From Hydractinia symbiolongicarpus (Eukaryota > Cnidaria > Hydrozoa > Anthoathecata > Hydractiniidae): 64,000 nt of DNA. The stretch is taken from positions 30,233,501-30,297,500 of the forward strand of contig NC_079881.1 of assembly GCF_029227915.1 (NCBI RefSeq), written 5' to 3'. Shown here in pieces: positions 10,300-24,400 of this stretch. How positions within the stretch are numbered: position 1 is the stretch's first letter; each line of letters starts with the position of its first letter. Both the position numbers and the translations under genes were made by a program. The notes under the pieces were generated by a model. It was not told where the DNA came from and made no database searches. It worked only from the letters and a program-made list of their open reading frames with translations.

Positions 10300-12480
10300 A
10301 GTAAATCAAAGAGAGTACCCAGGGTGTAAACTCATTTCCCGAACGATTTTTTAAATTTCTTTTTCACCACTAAAACGCATGAGACTTGTAGTTTTTAAAA
10401 ATGTTTTCTTTTTTGATGAGACGCTTAATAAAAGAAGTTTAATCGCCGGCAAACGAAAACCTGCGATTTCCCGTAAATCCCGGACTCGGCCGTATAGTCA
10501 AAAGTATACAAAGAAAGTACCCAGGGTGTAAACTCATTTCCCGAATTATTTTTTAAATTATTTTTTCACCACTAAAACGCATGAGACGTGTAGTTTTCAA
10601 AAATGTTTTCATTTTTGATGAGACGATGAATAAAAGAAGTTTAATCGCCGGCAAACGAAAACCTGCGATTTCCCGTAAATCCCGTACTCGGCCCGTATAG
10701 TCAAAAGTATACAAAGAAAGTACCCAGGGAGTAAACTCATTTCCCAAACGATTTTTTAAATTATTATTTCACCACTAAAGCCCATGAGACTTGTAGTTTT
10801 TAAAAATGTTTTCATTTTTGATGAGACGCGGAATAAAAGAAGTTTAATCGCCGGCAAACGAAAACCCGCAATTTCCCGTAAATCCCGGTCTCGGCCCGTA
10901 TAGTCAAAAGTATACAAGGAAAGTACCCAGTAAGTAAACTCATTTCCCTAACGAATTTTTAAATTATTTTTTTACCACTAAAGCCCATGAGACTTGTAGT
11001 TTTCAAAAATATTTTCATTTTTGATGAGACGCTGAATAAAAGAAGTTTAATCGCCGGCAAACGAAAACCTGCAATTTCCAGTAAATCAAAGAGGGTACCC
11101 AGGGTGTAAACTCATTTCCCGAACGATTTTTTAAATTTCTTTTTCACCACTAAAACGCATGAGACTTGTAGTTTTTAAAAATGTTTTCTTTTTTGATGAG
11201 ACGCTTAATAAAAGAAGTTTAATCGCCGGCAAACGAAAACCTGCGATTTCCAGTAAATCAAAGAGAGTACCCAGGGTGTAAACTCATTTCCCGAACGATT
11301 TTTTAAATTTCTTTTTCACCACTAAAACGCATGAGACTTGTAGTTTTTAAAAATGTTTTCTTTTTTGATGAGACGCTTAATAGAAGAAGTTTAATCGCCG
11401 GCAAACGAAAACCTGCGATTTCCCGTAAATCCCGGACTCGGCCCGTATAGTCAAAAGTATACAAAGAAAGTACCCAGGGTGTAAACTCATTTCCCGAATT
11501 ATTTTTTAAATTATTTTTTCACCACTAAAACGCATGAGACGTGTAGTTTTCAAAAATGTTTTCATTTTTGATGAGACGATGAATAAAAGAAGTTTAATCG
11601 CCGGCAAACGAAAACCTGCGATTTCCCGTAAATCCCGTACTCGGCCCGTATAGTCAAAAGTATACAAAGAAAGTACCCAGGGAGTAAACTCATTTCCCAA
11701 ACGATTTTTTAAATTATTATTTCACCACTAAAGCCCATGAGACTTGTAGTTTTTAAAAATGTTTTCATTTTTGATGAGACGCGGAATAAAAGAAGTTTAA
11801 TCGCCGGCAAACGAAAACCCGCAATTTCCCGTAAATCCCGGTCTCGGCCCGTATAGTCAAAAGTATACAAGGAAAGTACCCAGTGAGTAAACTCATTTCC
11901 CTAACGAATTTTTAAATTATTTTTTTACCACTAAAGCCCATGAGACTTGTAGTTTTCAAAAATATTTTCATTTTTGATGAGACGCTGAATAAAAGAAGTT
12001 TAATCGCCGGCAAACGAAAACCTGCAATTTCCAGTAAATCAAAGAGAGTACCCAGGGTGTAAACTCATTTCCCGAACGATTTTTTAAATTTCTTTTTCAC
12101 CACTAAAACGCATGAGACTTGTAGTTTTTAAAAATGTTTTCTTTTTTGATGAGACGCTTAATAAAAGAAGTTTAATCGCCGGCAAACGAAAACCTGCGAT
12201 TTCCCGTAAATCCCGGACTCGGCCCGTATAGTCAAAAGTATACAAAGAAAGTACCCAGGGTGTAAACTCATTTCCCGAATTATTTTTTAAATTATTTTTT
12301 CACCACTAAAACGCATGAGACGTGTAGTTTTCAAAAATGTTTTCATTTTTGATGAGACGATGAATAAAAGAAGTTTAATCGCCGGCAAACGAAAACCTGC
12401 GATTTCCCGTAAATCCCGTACTCGGCCCGTATAGTCAAAAGTATACAAAGAAAGTACCTAGGGAGTAAACTCATTTCCCA
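10300..12480. repeat. 953-bp higher-order repeat with two short monomers
   Basis: Five monomers, two of them 172 bp, form a unit of 953 bp. Markers at 10553 and 11506, and at 11071 and 12024, are 953 bp apart. The unit includes the CCCGAATTATTTTTT monomer, a GACGTGTAG/GACGATGAATAAAAG monomer and a GACGCGGAATAAAAG monomer. A third, shortened version follows at a shift of about 782 bp (11491 to 12273). A one-base deletion near 10489 (CGGCCGTATAG instead of CGGCCCGTATAG) is private to the first copy. Confidence 0.82.
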
Positions 12481-12795
12481 AACGATTTTTTAAATTATTA
12501 TTTCACCACTAAAGCCCATGAGACTTGTAGTTTTTAAAAACGTTTTCATTTTTGATGAGACGCGGAATGAAAGAAGTTTAATCGCCGGCAAACGAAAACC
12601 CGCAATTTCCCGTAAATCCCGGTCTCGGCCCGTATAGTCAAAAGTATACAAGGAAAGTACCCAGTGAGTAAACTCATTTCCCTAACGAATTTTTAAATTA
12701 TTTTTTTACCACTAAAACGCATGAGACTTGTAGTTTTCAAAAATGTTTTCATTTTTGATGAGACGCTGAATAAAAGAAGTTTAATCGCCGGCAAA

Positions 12796-14010
12796 CGAAA
12801 TCCTGCGATTTCCCGTAAATCCCGGACTCGGCCCGTATAGTCAAAAGTATACAAAGAGAGTACCCAGGGTGTAAACTCATTTCCCGAACGATTTTTTAAA
12901 TTATTTTTTCACCACTAAAACGCATGAGACTTGTAGTTTTCAAAAATGTTTTCATTTTTGATAAGACGCTGAATAAAAGAAGTTTAATCGCCGGCAAACG
13001 AAAAACTGCGATTTCCTGTAAATCCCGGACTCGGCCCGTATAGTCAAACGTATACAAGGAAAGTACCCAGTGAGTAAACTCATTTCCCTAACGAATTTTT
13101 AAATTATTTTTTCACCACTAAAACGCATGAGACTTGTAGTTTTCAAAACTATTTCATTTTTGATGAGACGCTAAATAAAAAAAGTTTAATCGCTGGCAAA
13201 CGAAATCCTGCGATTTCCCGTAAATCCCGGACTCGGCCCGTATAGTCAAAAGTATACAAAGAGAGTACCCAGGGTGTAAACTCATTTCCCGAACGATTTT
13301 TTAAATTATTTTTTCACCACTAAAACGCATGAGACTTGTAGTTTTCAAAAATGTTTTCATTTTTGATAAGACGCTGAATAAAAGAAGTTTAATCGCCGGC
13401 AAACGAAAAACTGCGATTTCCTGTAAATCCCGGACTCGGCCCGTATAGTCAAACGTATACAAGGAAAGTACCCAGTGAGTAAACTCATTTCCCTAACGAA
13501 TTTTTAAATTATTTTTTCACCACTAAAACGCATGAGACTTGTAGTTTTCAAAACTATTTCATTTTTGATGAGACGCTAAATAAAAAAAGTTTAATCGCCG
13601 GCAAACGAAATCCTGCGATTTCCCGTAAATCCCGGACTCGGCCCGTATAGTCAAAAGTATACAAAGAGAGTACCCAGGGTGTAAACTCATTTCCCGAACG
13701 ATTTTTTAAATTATTTTTTCACCACTAAAACGCATGAGACTTGTAGTTTTCAAAAATGTTTTCATTTTTGATAAGACGCTGAATAAAAGAAGTTTAATCG
13801 CCGGCAAACGAAAAACTGCGATTTCCTGTAAATCCCGGACTCGGCCCGTATAGTCAAACGTATACAAGGAAAGTACCCAGTGAGTAAACTCATTTCCCTA
13901 ACGAATTTTTAAATTATTTTTTCACCACTAAAACGCATGAGACTTGTAGTTTTCAAAACTATTTCATTTTTGATGAGACGCTAAATAAAAAAAGTTTAAT
14001 CGCTGGCAAA
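12796..14010. repeat. Three tandem 405-bp dimers (copy 1)
   Basis: CGAAATCCTGCG starts at 12796, 13201 and 13606, exactly 405 bp apart. Each dimer joins a 203-bp monomer (GATAAGACGCTG, AAAAACTGCGATTTCCTG) to a 202-bp monomer with CAAAACTATTTC, where one base of the usual CAAAAATGTTTTC is missing. The 202-bp monomer also has GCTAAATAAAAAAAG. The third dimer passes at 14011 into a CGAAAACCTGCG/TTTCCTCTAAATCC type that ends the block. Confidence 0.9.
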
Positions 14011-16178
14011 CGAAAACCTGCGATTTCCTCTAAATCCGGGACTCGGCCCGTATAGTCAAAAGTATACAAAAAGGGACCCAGAGTGGAAACTCATTTTCCG
14101 AACGATTTTTTAAATTATTATTTCACCACTAAAGCCCATGAGACTTGTAGTTTTTAAAAATGTTTTCATTTTTGATGAGACGCTGAATAAAAGAAGTTTA
14201 ATCGCCGGCAAACGAAAACCTGCGATTTCCAGTAAATCAAAGAGAGTACCCAGGGTGTAAACTCATTTCCCTAACGATTTTTTAAAATTTTTTTTCAACA
14301 CTAAAACGCATGAGACTTGTAGTTTTTAAAAATGTTTTCATTTTTGATGAGACGATGAATAAAAGAAGTTTAATCGCCGGCAAACGAAAACCTGCGATTT
14401 CCCGTAAATCCCGTACTCGGCCCGTATAGTCAAAAGTATACAAAGAAGGTACCCAGGGAGTAAACTCATTTCCCAAACGATTTTTTAAATTATTATTTCA
14501 CCACTAAAACGCATGAGACGTGTAGTTTTCAAAAATGTTTTCATTTTTGATGAGACGATGAATAAAAGAAGTTTAATCGCCGGCAAACGAAAACCTGCGA
14601 TTTCCCGTAAATCCCGTACTCGGCCCGTATAGTCAAAAGTATACAAAGAAAGTACCCAGGGAGTAAACTCATTTCCCAAACGATTTTTTAAATTATTATT
14701 TCACCACTAAAGCCCATGAGACTTGTAGTTTTTAAAAATGTTTTCATTTTTGATGAGACGCGGAATAAAAGAAGTTTAATCGCCGGCAAACGAAAACCCG
14801 CAATTTCCCGTAAATCCCGGTCTCGGCCCGTATAGTCAAAAGTATACAAGGAAAGTACCCAGTGAGTAAACTCATTTCCCTAACGAATTTTTAAATTATT
14901 TTTTTACCACTAAACGCATGAGACTTGTAGTTTTCAAAAATGTTTTCATTTTTGATGAGACGCTGAATAAAAGAAGTTTAATCGCCGGCAAACGAAATCC
15001 TGCGATTTCCCGTAAATCCCGGACTCGGCCCGTATAGTCAAAAGTATACAAAGAGAGTACCCAGGGTGTAAACTCATTTCCCGAACAATTTTTTAAATTA
15101 TTTTTTCACCACTAAAACGCATGAGACTTGTAGTTTTCAAAAATGTTTTCATTTTTGATAAGACGCTGAATAAAAGAAGTTTAATCGCCGGCAAACGAAA
15201 ACCTGCGATTCCCTCTAAATCCGGGACTCGGCCCGTATAGTCAAAAGTATACAAAAAGGGACCCAGGGTGTAAACTCATTTCCCGAACGATTTTTTAAAT
15301 TATTATTTCACCACTAAAGCCCATGAGACTTGTAGTTTTTAAAAATGTTTTCATTTTTGATGAGACGCTGAATAAAAGAAGTTTAATCGCCGGCAAACGA
15401 AAACCTGCGATTTCCAGTAAATCAAAGAGAGTACCCAGGGTGTAAACTCATTTCCCGAACGATTTTTTAAATTTCTTTTTCACCACTAAAACGCATGAGA
15501 CTTGTAGTTTTTAAAAATGTTTTCTTTTTTGATGAGACGCTTAATAAAAGAAGTTTAATCGCCGGCAAACGAAAACCTGCGATTTCCCGTAAATCCCGGA
15601 CTCGGCCCGTATAGTCAAAAGTATACAAAGAAAGTACCCAGGGTGTAAACTCATTTCCCGAATTATTTTTTAAATTATTTTTTCACCACTAAAACGCATG
15701 AGACGTGTAGTTTTCAAAAATGTTTTCATTTTTGATGAGACGATGAATAAAAGAAGTTTAATCGCCGGCAAACGAAAACCTGCGATTTCCCGTAAATCCC
15801 GTACTCGGCCCGTATAGTCAAAAGTATACAAAGAAAGTACCTAGGGAGTAAACTCATTTCCCAAACGATTTTTTAAATTATTATTTCACCACTAAAGCCC
15901 ATGAGACTTGTAGTTTTTAAAAACGTTTTCATTTTTGATGAGACGCGGAATGAAAGAAGTTTAATCGCCGGCAAACGAAAACCCGCAATTTCCCGTAAAT
16001 CCCGGTCTCGGCCCGTATAGTCAAAAGTATACAAGGAAAGTACCCAGTGAGTAAACTCATTTCCCTAACGAATTTTTAAATTATTTTTTTACCACTAAAA
16101 CGCATGAGACTTGTAGTTTTCAAAAATGTTTTCATTTTTGATGAGACGCTGAATAAAAGAAGTTTAATCGCCGGCAAA

Positions 16179-17393
16179 CGAAATCCTGCGATTTCCCGTA
16201 AATCCCGGACTCGGCCCGTATAGTCAAAAGTATACAAAGAGAGTACCCAGGGTGTAAACTCATTTCCCGAACGATTTTTTAAATTATTTTTTCACCACTA
16301 AAACGCATGAGACTTGTAGTTTTCAAAAATGTTTTCATTTTTGATAAGACGCTGAATAAAAGAAGTTTAATCGCCGGCAAACGAAAAACTGCGATTTCCT
16401 GTAAATCCCGGACTCGGCCCGTATAGTCAAACGTATACAAGGAAAGTACCCAGTGAGTAAACTCATTTCCCTAACGAATTTTTAAATTATTTTTTCACCA
16501 CTAAAACGCATGAGACTTGTAGTTTTCAAAACTATTTCATTTTTGATGAGACGCTAAATAAAAAAAGTTTAATCGCTGGCAAACGAAATCCTGCGATTTC
16601 CCGTAAATCCCGGACTCGGCCCGTATAGTCAAAAGTATACAAAGAGAGTACCCAGGGTGTAAACTCATTTCCCGAACGATTTTTTAAATTATTTTTTCAC
16701 CACTAAAACGCATGAGACTTGTAGTTTTCAAAAATGTTTTCATTTTTGATAAGACGCTGAATAAAAGAAGTTTAATCGCCGGCAAACGAAAAACTGCGAT
16801 TTCCTGTAAATCCCGGACTCGGCCCGTATAGTCAAACGTATACAAGGAAAGTACCCAGTGAGTAAACTCATTTCCCTAACGAATTTTTAAATTATTTTTT
16901 CACCACTAAAACGCATGAGACTTGTAGTTTTCAAAACTATTTCATTTTTGATGAGACGCTAAATAAAAAAAGTTTAATCGCCGGCAAACGAAATCCTGCG
17001 ATTTCCCGTAAATCCCGGACTCGGCCCGTATAGTCAAAAGTATACAAAGAGAGTACCCAGGGTGTAAACTCATTTCCCGAACGATTTTTTAAATTATTTT
17101 TTCACCACTAAAACGCATGAGACTTGTAGTTTTCAAAAATGTTTTCATTTTTGATAAGACGCTGAATAAAAGAAGTTTAATCGCCGGCAAACGAAAAACT
17201 GCGATTTCCTGTAAATCCCGGACTCGGCCCGTATAGTCAAACGTATACAAGGAAAGTACCCAGTGAGTAAACTCATTTCCCTAACGAATTTTTAAATTAT
17301 TTTTTCACCACTAAAACGCATGAGACTTGTAGTTTTCAAAACTATTTCATTTTTGATGAGACGCTAAATAAAAAAAGTTTAATCGCTGGCAAA
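16179..17393. repeat. Three tandem 405-bp dimers (copy 2)
   Basis: This is the counterpart of the dimer block at 12796, moved by 3,383 bp. The CAAAACTATTTC marker falls at about 16524, 16929 and 17334. In both blocks the GCTGGCAAAC/GCCGGCAAAC alternation among the three dimers is the same (Ctgg, Ccgg, Ctgg order), so the dimer expansion came before the 3,383-bp duplication. Confidence 0.88.
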
Positions 17394-19249
17394 CGAAAAC
17401 CTGCGATTTCCTCTAAATCCGGGACTCGGCCCGTATAGTCAAAAGTATACAAAAAGGGACCCAGAGTGGAAACTCATTTTCCGAACGATTTTTTAAATTA
17501 TTATTTCACCACTAAAGCCCATGAGACTTGTAGTTTTTAAAAATGTTTTCATTTTTGATGAGACGCTGAATAAAAGAAGTTTAATCGCCGGCAAACGAAA
17601 ACCTGCGATTTCCAGTAAATCAAAGAGAGTACCCAGGGTGTAAACTCATTTCCCTAACGATTTTTTAAAATTTTTTTTCAACACTAAAACGCATGAGACT
17701 TGTAGTTTTTAAAAATGTTTTCATTTTTGATGAGACGATGAATAAAAGAAGTTTAATCGCCGGCAAACGAAAACCTGCGATTTCCCGTAAATCCCGTACT
17801 CGGCCCGTATAGTCAAAAGTATACAAAGAAGGTACCCAGGGAGTAAACTCATTTCCCAAACGATTTTTTAAATTATTATTTCACCACTAAAACGCATGAG
17901 ACGTGTAGTTTTCAAAAATGTTTTCATTTTTGATGAGACGATGAATAAAAGAAGTTTAATCGCCGGCAAACGAAAACCTGCGATTTCCCGTAAATCCCGT
18001 ACTCGGCCCGTATAGTCAAAAGTATACAAAGAAAGTACCCAGGGAGTAAACTCATTTCCCAAACGATTTTTTAAATTATTATTTCACCACTAAAGCCCAT
18101 GAGACTTGTAGTTTTTAAAAATGTTTTCATTTTTGATGAGACGCGGAATAAAAGAAGTTTAATCGCCGGCAAACGAAAACCCGCAATTTCCCGTAAATCC
18201 CGGTCTCGGCCCGTATAGTCAAAAGTATACAAGGAAAGTACCCAGTGAGTAAACTCATTTCCCTAACGAATTTTTAAATTATTTTTTTACCACTAAACGC
18301 ATGAGACTTGTAGTTTTCAAAAATGTTTTCATTTTTGATGAGACGCTGAATAAAAGAAGTTTAATCGCCGGCAAACGAAATCCTGCGATTTCCCGTAAAT
18401 CCCGGACTCGGCCCGTATAGTCAAAAGTATACAAAGAGAGTACCCAGGGTGTAAACTCATTTCCCGAACAATTTTTTAAATTATTTTTTCACCACTAAAA
18501 CGCATGAGACTTGTAGTTTTCAAAAATGTTTTCATTTTTGATAAGACGCTGAATAAAAGAAGTTTAATCGCCGGCAAACGAAAACCTGCGATTCCCTCTA
18601 AATCCGGGACTCGGCCCGTATAGTCAAAAGTATACAAAAAGGGACCCAGGGTGTAAACTCATTTCCCGAACGATTTTTTAAATTATTATTTCACCACTAA
18701 AGCCCATGAGACTTGTAGTTTTTAAAAATGTTTTCATTTTTGATGAGACGCTGAATAAAAGAAGTTTAATCGCCGGCAAACGAAAACCTGCGATTTCCAG
18801 TAAATCAAAGAGAGTACCCAGGGTGTAAACTCATTTCCCTAACGATTTTTTAAAATTTTTTTTCTACACTAAAACGCATGAGACTTGTAGTTTTCAAAAA
18901 TGTTTTCATTTTTGATGAGACGATGAATAAAAGAAGTTTAATCGCCGGCAAACGAAAACCTGCGATTTCCCGTAAATCCCGTACTCGGCCCGTATAGTCA
19001 AAAGTATACAAAGAAAGTACCCAGGGAGTAAACTCATTTCCCAAACGATTTTTTAAATTATTATTTCACCACTAAAGCCCATGAGACTTGTAGTTTTTAA
19101 AAATGTTTTCATTTTTGATGACACGCTGAATAAAAGAAGTTTAATCGCCGGCAAACGAAAACCTGCGATTTCCCGTAAATTCTGGACTCGGCCCGTATAG
19201 TCAAAAGTATACAAAGAAAGTACCCAGGAAGTAAACTCATTTCCCAAAC

Positions 19250-20060
19250 GATTTTTTAAATTATTATTTCACCACTAAAGCCCATGAGACTTGTAGTTTT
19301 TAAAAATGTTTTCATTTTTGATGAGACGCTGAATAAAAGAAGTTTAATCGCCGGCAAACGAAAACCCGCAATTTCCCGTAAATCCCGGTCTCGGCCCGTA
19401 TAGTCAAACGTATACAAGGAAAGTACCCAGTGAGTAAACTCATTTCCCTAACGAATTTTTAAATTATTTTTTCACCACTAAAACGCATGAGACTTGTAGT
19501 TTTCAAAACTATTTCATTTTTGATGAGACGCTAAATAAAAAAAGTTTAATCGCTGGCAAACGAAAACCTGCGATTTCCTCTAAATCCGGGACTCGGCCCG
19601 TATAGTCAAAAGTATACAAAAAGGGACCCAGAGTGTAAACTCATTTCCCTAACGATTTTTTAAATTATTATTTCACCACTAAAGCCCATGAGACTTGTAG
19701 TTTTTATAAATGTTTTCATTTTTGATGAGACGCTGAATAAAAGAAGTTTAATCGCCGGCAAACGAAAACCCGCAATTTCCCGTAAATCCCGGTCTCGGCC
19801 CGTATAGTCAAACGTATACAAGGAAAGTACCCAGTGAGTAAACTCATTTCCCTAACGAATTTTTAAATTATTTTTTCACCACTAAAACGCATGAGACTTG
19901 TAGTTTTCAAAACTATTTCATTTTTGATGAGACGCTAAATAAAAAAAGTTTAATCGCTGGCAAACGAAAACCTGCGATTTCCTCTAAATCCGGGACTCGG
20001 CCCGTATAGTCAAAAGTATACAAAAAGGGACCCAGAGTGTAAACTCATTTCCCGAACGAT
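19250..20060. repeat. 404-bp dimer duplication
   Basis: Two dimers of 404 bp lie in tandem; CCCGCAATTTCCC starts at 19365 and 19769. Each pairs a CCCGGTCTCGG monomer with the CAAAACTATTTC monomer. The latter ends in TACAAAAAGGGACCC, one base shorter than the usual TACAAAGAAAGTACCC. Content is related to the 405-bp dimers upstream but not the same arrangement. Confidence 0.8.
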
Positions 20061-21401
20061 TTTTTAAATTATTATTTCACCACTAAAGCCCATGAGACTT
20101 GTAGTTTTTAAAAATGTTTTCATTTTTGATGAGACGCTGAATAAAAGAAGTTTAATCGCCGGCAAACGAAAACCTGCGATTTCCAGTAAATCAAAGAGAG
20201 TACCCAGGGTGTAAACTCATTTCCCTAACGATTTTTTAAAATTTTTTTTCAACACTAAAACGCATGAGACTTGTAGTTTTTAAAAATATTTTCATTTTTG
20301 ATGAGACGATGAATAAAAGAAGTTTAATCGCCGGCAAACGAAAACCTGCGATTTCCCGTAAATCCCGTACTCGGCCCGTATAGTCAAAAGTATACAAAGA
20401 AGGTACCCAGGGAGTAAACTCATTTCCCAAACGATTTTTTAAATTATTATTTCACCACTAAAACGCATGAGACGTGTAGTTTTCAAAAATGTTTTCATTT
20501 TTGATGAGACGATAAATAAAAGAAGTTTAATCGCCGGCAAACGAAAACCTGCGATTTCCCGTAAATCCCGTACTCGGCCCGTATAGTCAAAAGTATACAA
20601 AGAAAGTACCCAGGGAGTAAACTCATTTCCCAAACGATTTTTTAAATTATTATTTCACCACTAAAGCCCATGAGACTTGTAGTTTTTAAAAATGTTTTCA
20701 TTTTTGATGAGACGCGGAATAAAAGAAGTTTAATCGCCGGCAAACGAAAACCCGCAATTTCCCGTAAATCCCGGTCTCTGCCCGTATAGTCAAAAGTATA
20801 CAAGGAAAGTACCCAGTGAGTAAACTCATTTCCCTAACGAATTTTTAAATTATTTTTTTACCACTAAAACGCATGAGACTTGTAGTTTTCAAAAATGTTT
20901 TCATTTTTGATGAGACGCTGAATAAAAGAAGTTTAATCGCCGGCAAACGAAATCCTGCGATTTCCCGTAAATCCCGGACTCGGCCCGTATAGTCAAAAGT
21001 ATACAAAGAGAGTACCCAGGGTGTAAACTCATTTCCCGAACAATTTTTTAAATTATTTTTTCACCACTAAAACGCATGAGACTTGTAGTTTTCAAAAATG
21101 TTTTCATTTTTGATAAGACGCTGAATAAAAGAAGTTTAATCGCCGGCAAACGAAAACCTGCGATTCCCTCTAAATCCGGGACTCGGCCCGTATAGTCAAA
21201 AGTATACAAAAAGGGACCCAGGGTGTAAACTCATTTCCCGAACGATTTTTTAAATTATTATTTCACCACTAAAGCCCATGAGACTTGTAATTTTTAAAAA
21301 TGTTTTCATTTTTGATGAGACGCTGAATAAAAGAAGTTTAATCGCCGGCAAACGAAAACCTGCGATTTCCAGTAAATCAAAGAGAGTACCCAGGGTGTAA
21401 A
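20011..21401. repeat. Partial third copy of the 3,383-bp unit (shift 2,571 bp)
   Basis: This block matches about 17440-18830 at a shift of 2,571 bp, rising to 2,572 bp after 20.86 kb. The CCCGAACAATTTTTT variant (18468 and 21040), GAAGGTACCC (17828 and 20400) and the TTAAAATTTTTTTTC variant are all kept. The one-base loss CCACTAAACGC is absent here (CCACTAAAACGC near 20860), which explains the extra base of shift. Either this copy branched before the loss, or the site was restored by conversion. Confidence 0.8.
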
Positions 21402-24400
21402 CTCATTTCCCTAACGATTTTTTAAAATTTTTTTTCAACACTAAAACGCATGAGACTTGTAGTTTTCAAAAATGTTTTCATTTTTGATGAGACGATGAAT
21501 AAAAGAAGTTTAATCGCCGGCAAACGAAAACCTGCGATTTCCCGTAAATCCCGTACTCGGCCCGTATAGTCAAAAGTATACAAAGAAAGTACCCAGGGAG
21601 TAAACTCATTTCCCAAACGATTTTTTAAATTATTATATCACCACTAAAGCCCATGAGACTTGTAGTTTTTAAAAATGTTTTCATTTTTGATGACACGCTG
21701 AATAAAAGAAGTTTAATCGCCGGCAAACGAAAACCTGCGATTTCCCGTAAATTCTGGACTCGGCCCGTATAGTCAAAAGTATACAAAGAAAGTACCCAGG
21801 AAGTAAACTCATTTCCCAAACGATTTTTTAAATTATTATTTCACCACTAAAGCCCATGAGACTTGTAGTTTTTAAAAATGTTTTCATTTTTGATGAGACG
21901 CTGAATAAAAGAAGTTTAATTGCCGGCAAACGAAAACTCGCGATTTCCCGTAAATCCCGGGCTTGGCCCGTATAGTCAAAAGTATACAAAGAAAGTACCC
22001 ACTGAGTAAACTCATTTCCCAAACGATTTTTTAAATTATTATTTCACCACTAAAGCCCATGAGACTTGTAGTTTTTAAAAATGTTTTCATTTTTGATGAG
22101 ACGCTGAGTAAAAGAAGTTTAATCGCCGGCAAACGAAAACCCGCGATTTCCCGTAAATCCCGGACTCGGCTCGTATAGTTAAAAGTGTGCAAGGAAAGTA
22201 CCCAGTGAGTAAACTCATTTCCCGAACGAATTTTTAAATTATTTTTTCACCACTAAAACGTATGAGACTTGTAGTTTTTAAAAATGTTTTCATTTTTGAT
22301 GAGACGCTGAATAAAAGAAGTTTAATCGCCTGCAAACGAAAACCCGCAATTTCCCGTAAATCCCGTTCTCGGCCCGTATAGTCAAACGTATACAAGGAAA
22401 GTACCCAGTGAGGAAACTCATTTCCCTAACGAATTTTTAAATTATTTTTTCACCACTAAAACGCATGAGACTTGTAGTTTTCAAAACTGTTTTCATTTTT
22501 GATGAGACGCTGAATAAAAGAGGTTTAATCGCCGGCAAACGAAAACCTGCGATTTCCAGTAAATCAAAGAGAGTACCCAGGGTGTAAACTCATTTCCCTA
22601 ACGATTTTTTAAAATTTTTTTTCAACACTAAAACGCATGAGACTTGTAGTTTTTAAAAATGTTTTCATTTTTGATGAGACGATGAATAAAAGAAGTTTAA
22701 TCGCCGGCAAACCAAAACCTGCGATTTCCCGTAAATCCCGTACTCGGCCCGTATAGTCAAAAGTATACAAAGAAAGTACCCAGGGAGTAAACTCATTTCC
22801 CAAACGATTTTTTAAATTATTATTTCACCACTAAAGCCCATGAGACTTGTAGTTTTTAAAAATGTTTTCATTTTTGATGAGACGCTGAATAAAAGAAGTT
22901 TAATCGCCGGCAAACGAAAACCTGCGATTTCCCGTAAATTCTGGACTCGGCCCGTATAGTCAAAAGTATACAAAGAAAGTACCCAGGAAGTAAACTCATT
23001 TCCCAAACGATTTTTTAAATTATTATTTCACCACTAAAACCCATGAGACTTGTAGTTTTTAAAAATGTTTTCATTTTTGATGAGACGCTGAATAAAAAAA
23101 GTTTAATCGCTGGCAAACGAAAACCTGCGATTTCCTCTAAATCCGGGACTCGGCCCGTATAGTCAAAAGTATACAAAAAGGGACCCAGGGTGTAAACTCA
23201 TTTCCCGAACGATTTTTTAAATTATTATTTCACCACTAAAGCCCATGAGACTTGTAGTTTTTAAAAATGTTTTCATTTTTGATGAGACGCTGAATAAAAG
23301 AAGTTTAATCGCCGGCAAACGAAAACCTGCGATTTCCAGTAAATCAAAGAGAGTACCCAGGGTGTAAACTCATTTCCCTAACGATTTTTTAAAATTTTTT
23401 TTCAACACTAAAACGCATGAGACTTGTAGTTTTCAAAAATGTTTTCATTTTTGATGAGACGATGAATAAAAGAAGTTTAATCGCCGGCAAACGTAAACCT
23501 GCGATTTCCCGTAAATCCCGTACTCGGCCCGTATAGTCAAAAGTATACAAAGAAAGTACCCAGGGAGTAAACTCATTTCCCAAACGATTTTTTAAATTAT
23601 TATTTCACCACTAAAGCCCATGAGACTTGTAGTTTTTAAAAATGTTTTCATTTTTGATGACACGCTGAATAAAAGAAGTTAAATCGCCGGCAAACGAAAA
23701 CCTGCGATTTCCCGTAAATTCTGGACTCGGCCCGTATAGTCAAAAGTATACAAAGAAAGTACCCAGGAAGTAAACTCATTTCCCAAACGATTTTTTAAAT
23801 TATTATTTCACCACTAAAGCCCATGAGACTTGTAGTTTTTAAAAATGTTTTCATTTTTGATGAGACGCTGAATAAAAGAAGTTTAATCGCCGGCAAACGA
23901 AAACTCGCGATTTCCCGTAAATCCCGGGCTTGGCCCGTATAGTCAAAAGTATACAAAGAAAGTACCCACTGAGTAAACTCATTTCCCAAACGATTTTTTA
24001 AATTATTATTTCACCACTAAAGCCCATGAGACTTGTAGTTTTTAAAAATGTTTTCATTTTTGATGAGACGCTGAGTAAAAGAAGTTTAATCGCCGGCAAA
24101 CGAAAACCCGCGATTTCCCGTAAATCCCGGACTCGGCTCGTATAGTTAAAAGTGTGCAAGGAAAGTACCCAGTGAGTAAACTCATTTCCCGAACGAATTT
24201 TTAAATTATTTTTTCACCACTAAAACGTATGAGGCTTGTAGTTTTTAAAAATGTTTTCATTTTTGATGAGACGCTGAATAAAAGAAGTTTAATCGCCGGC
24301 AAACGAAAACCCGCAATTTCCCGTAAATCCCGTTCTCGGCCCGTATAGTCAAACGTATACAAGGAAAGTACCCAGTGAGGAAACTCATTTCCCTAACGAA

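Larger units (their letters stand above)
12025..18790. repeat. Two tandem copies of a 3,383-bp unit
   Basis: Position x matches x+3383 across the whole unit, so copy 1 is about 12025-15407 and copy 2 about 15408-18790. Private variants shared at this exact shift include AAAACGTTTTC with GCGGAATGAAAG (12541 and 15924), the one-base loss CCACTAAACGC (14909 and 18292), CCCGAACAATTTTTT (15085 and 18468), and CCCAGAGTGGAAAC (14078 and 17461). By eye the two copies are almost identical, pointing to a recent duplication. Each copy contains three tandem 405-bp dimers. Confidence 0.9.
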
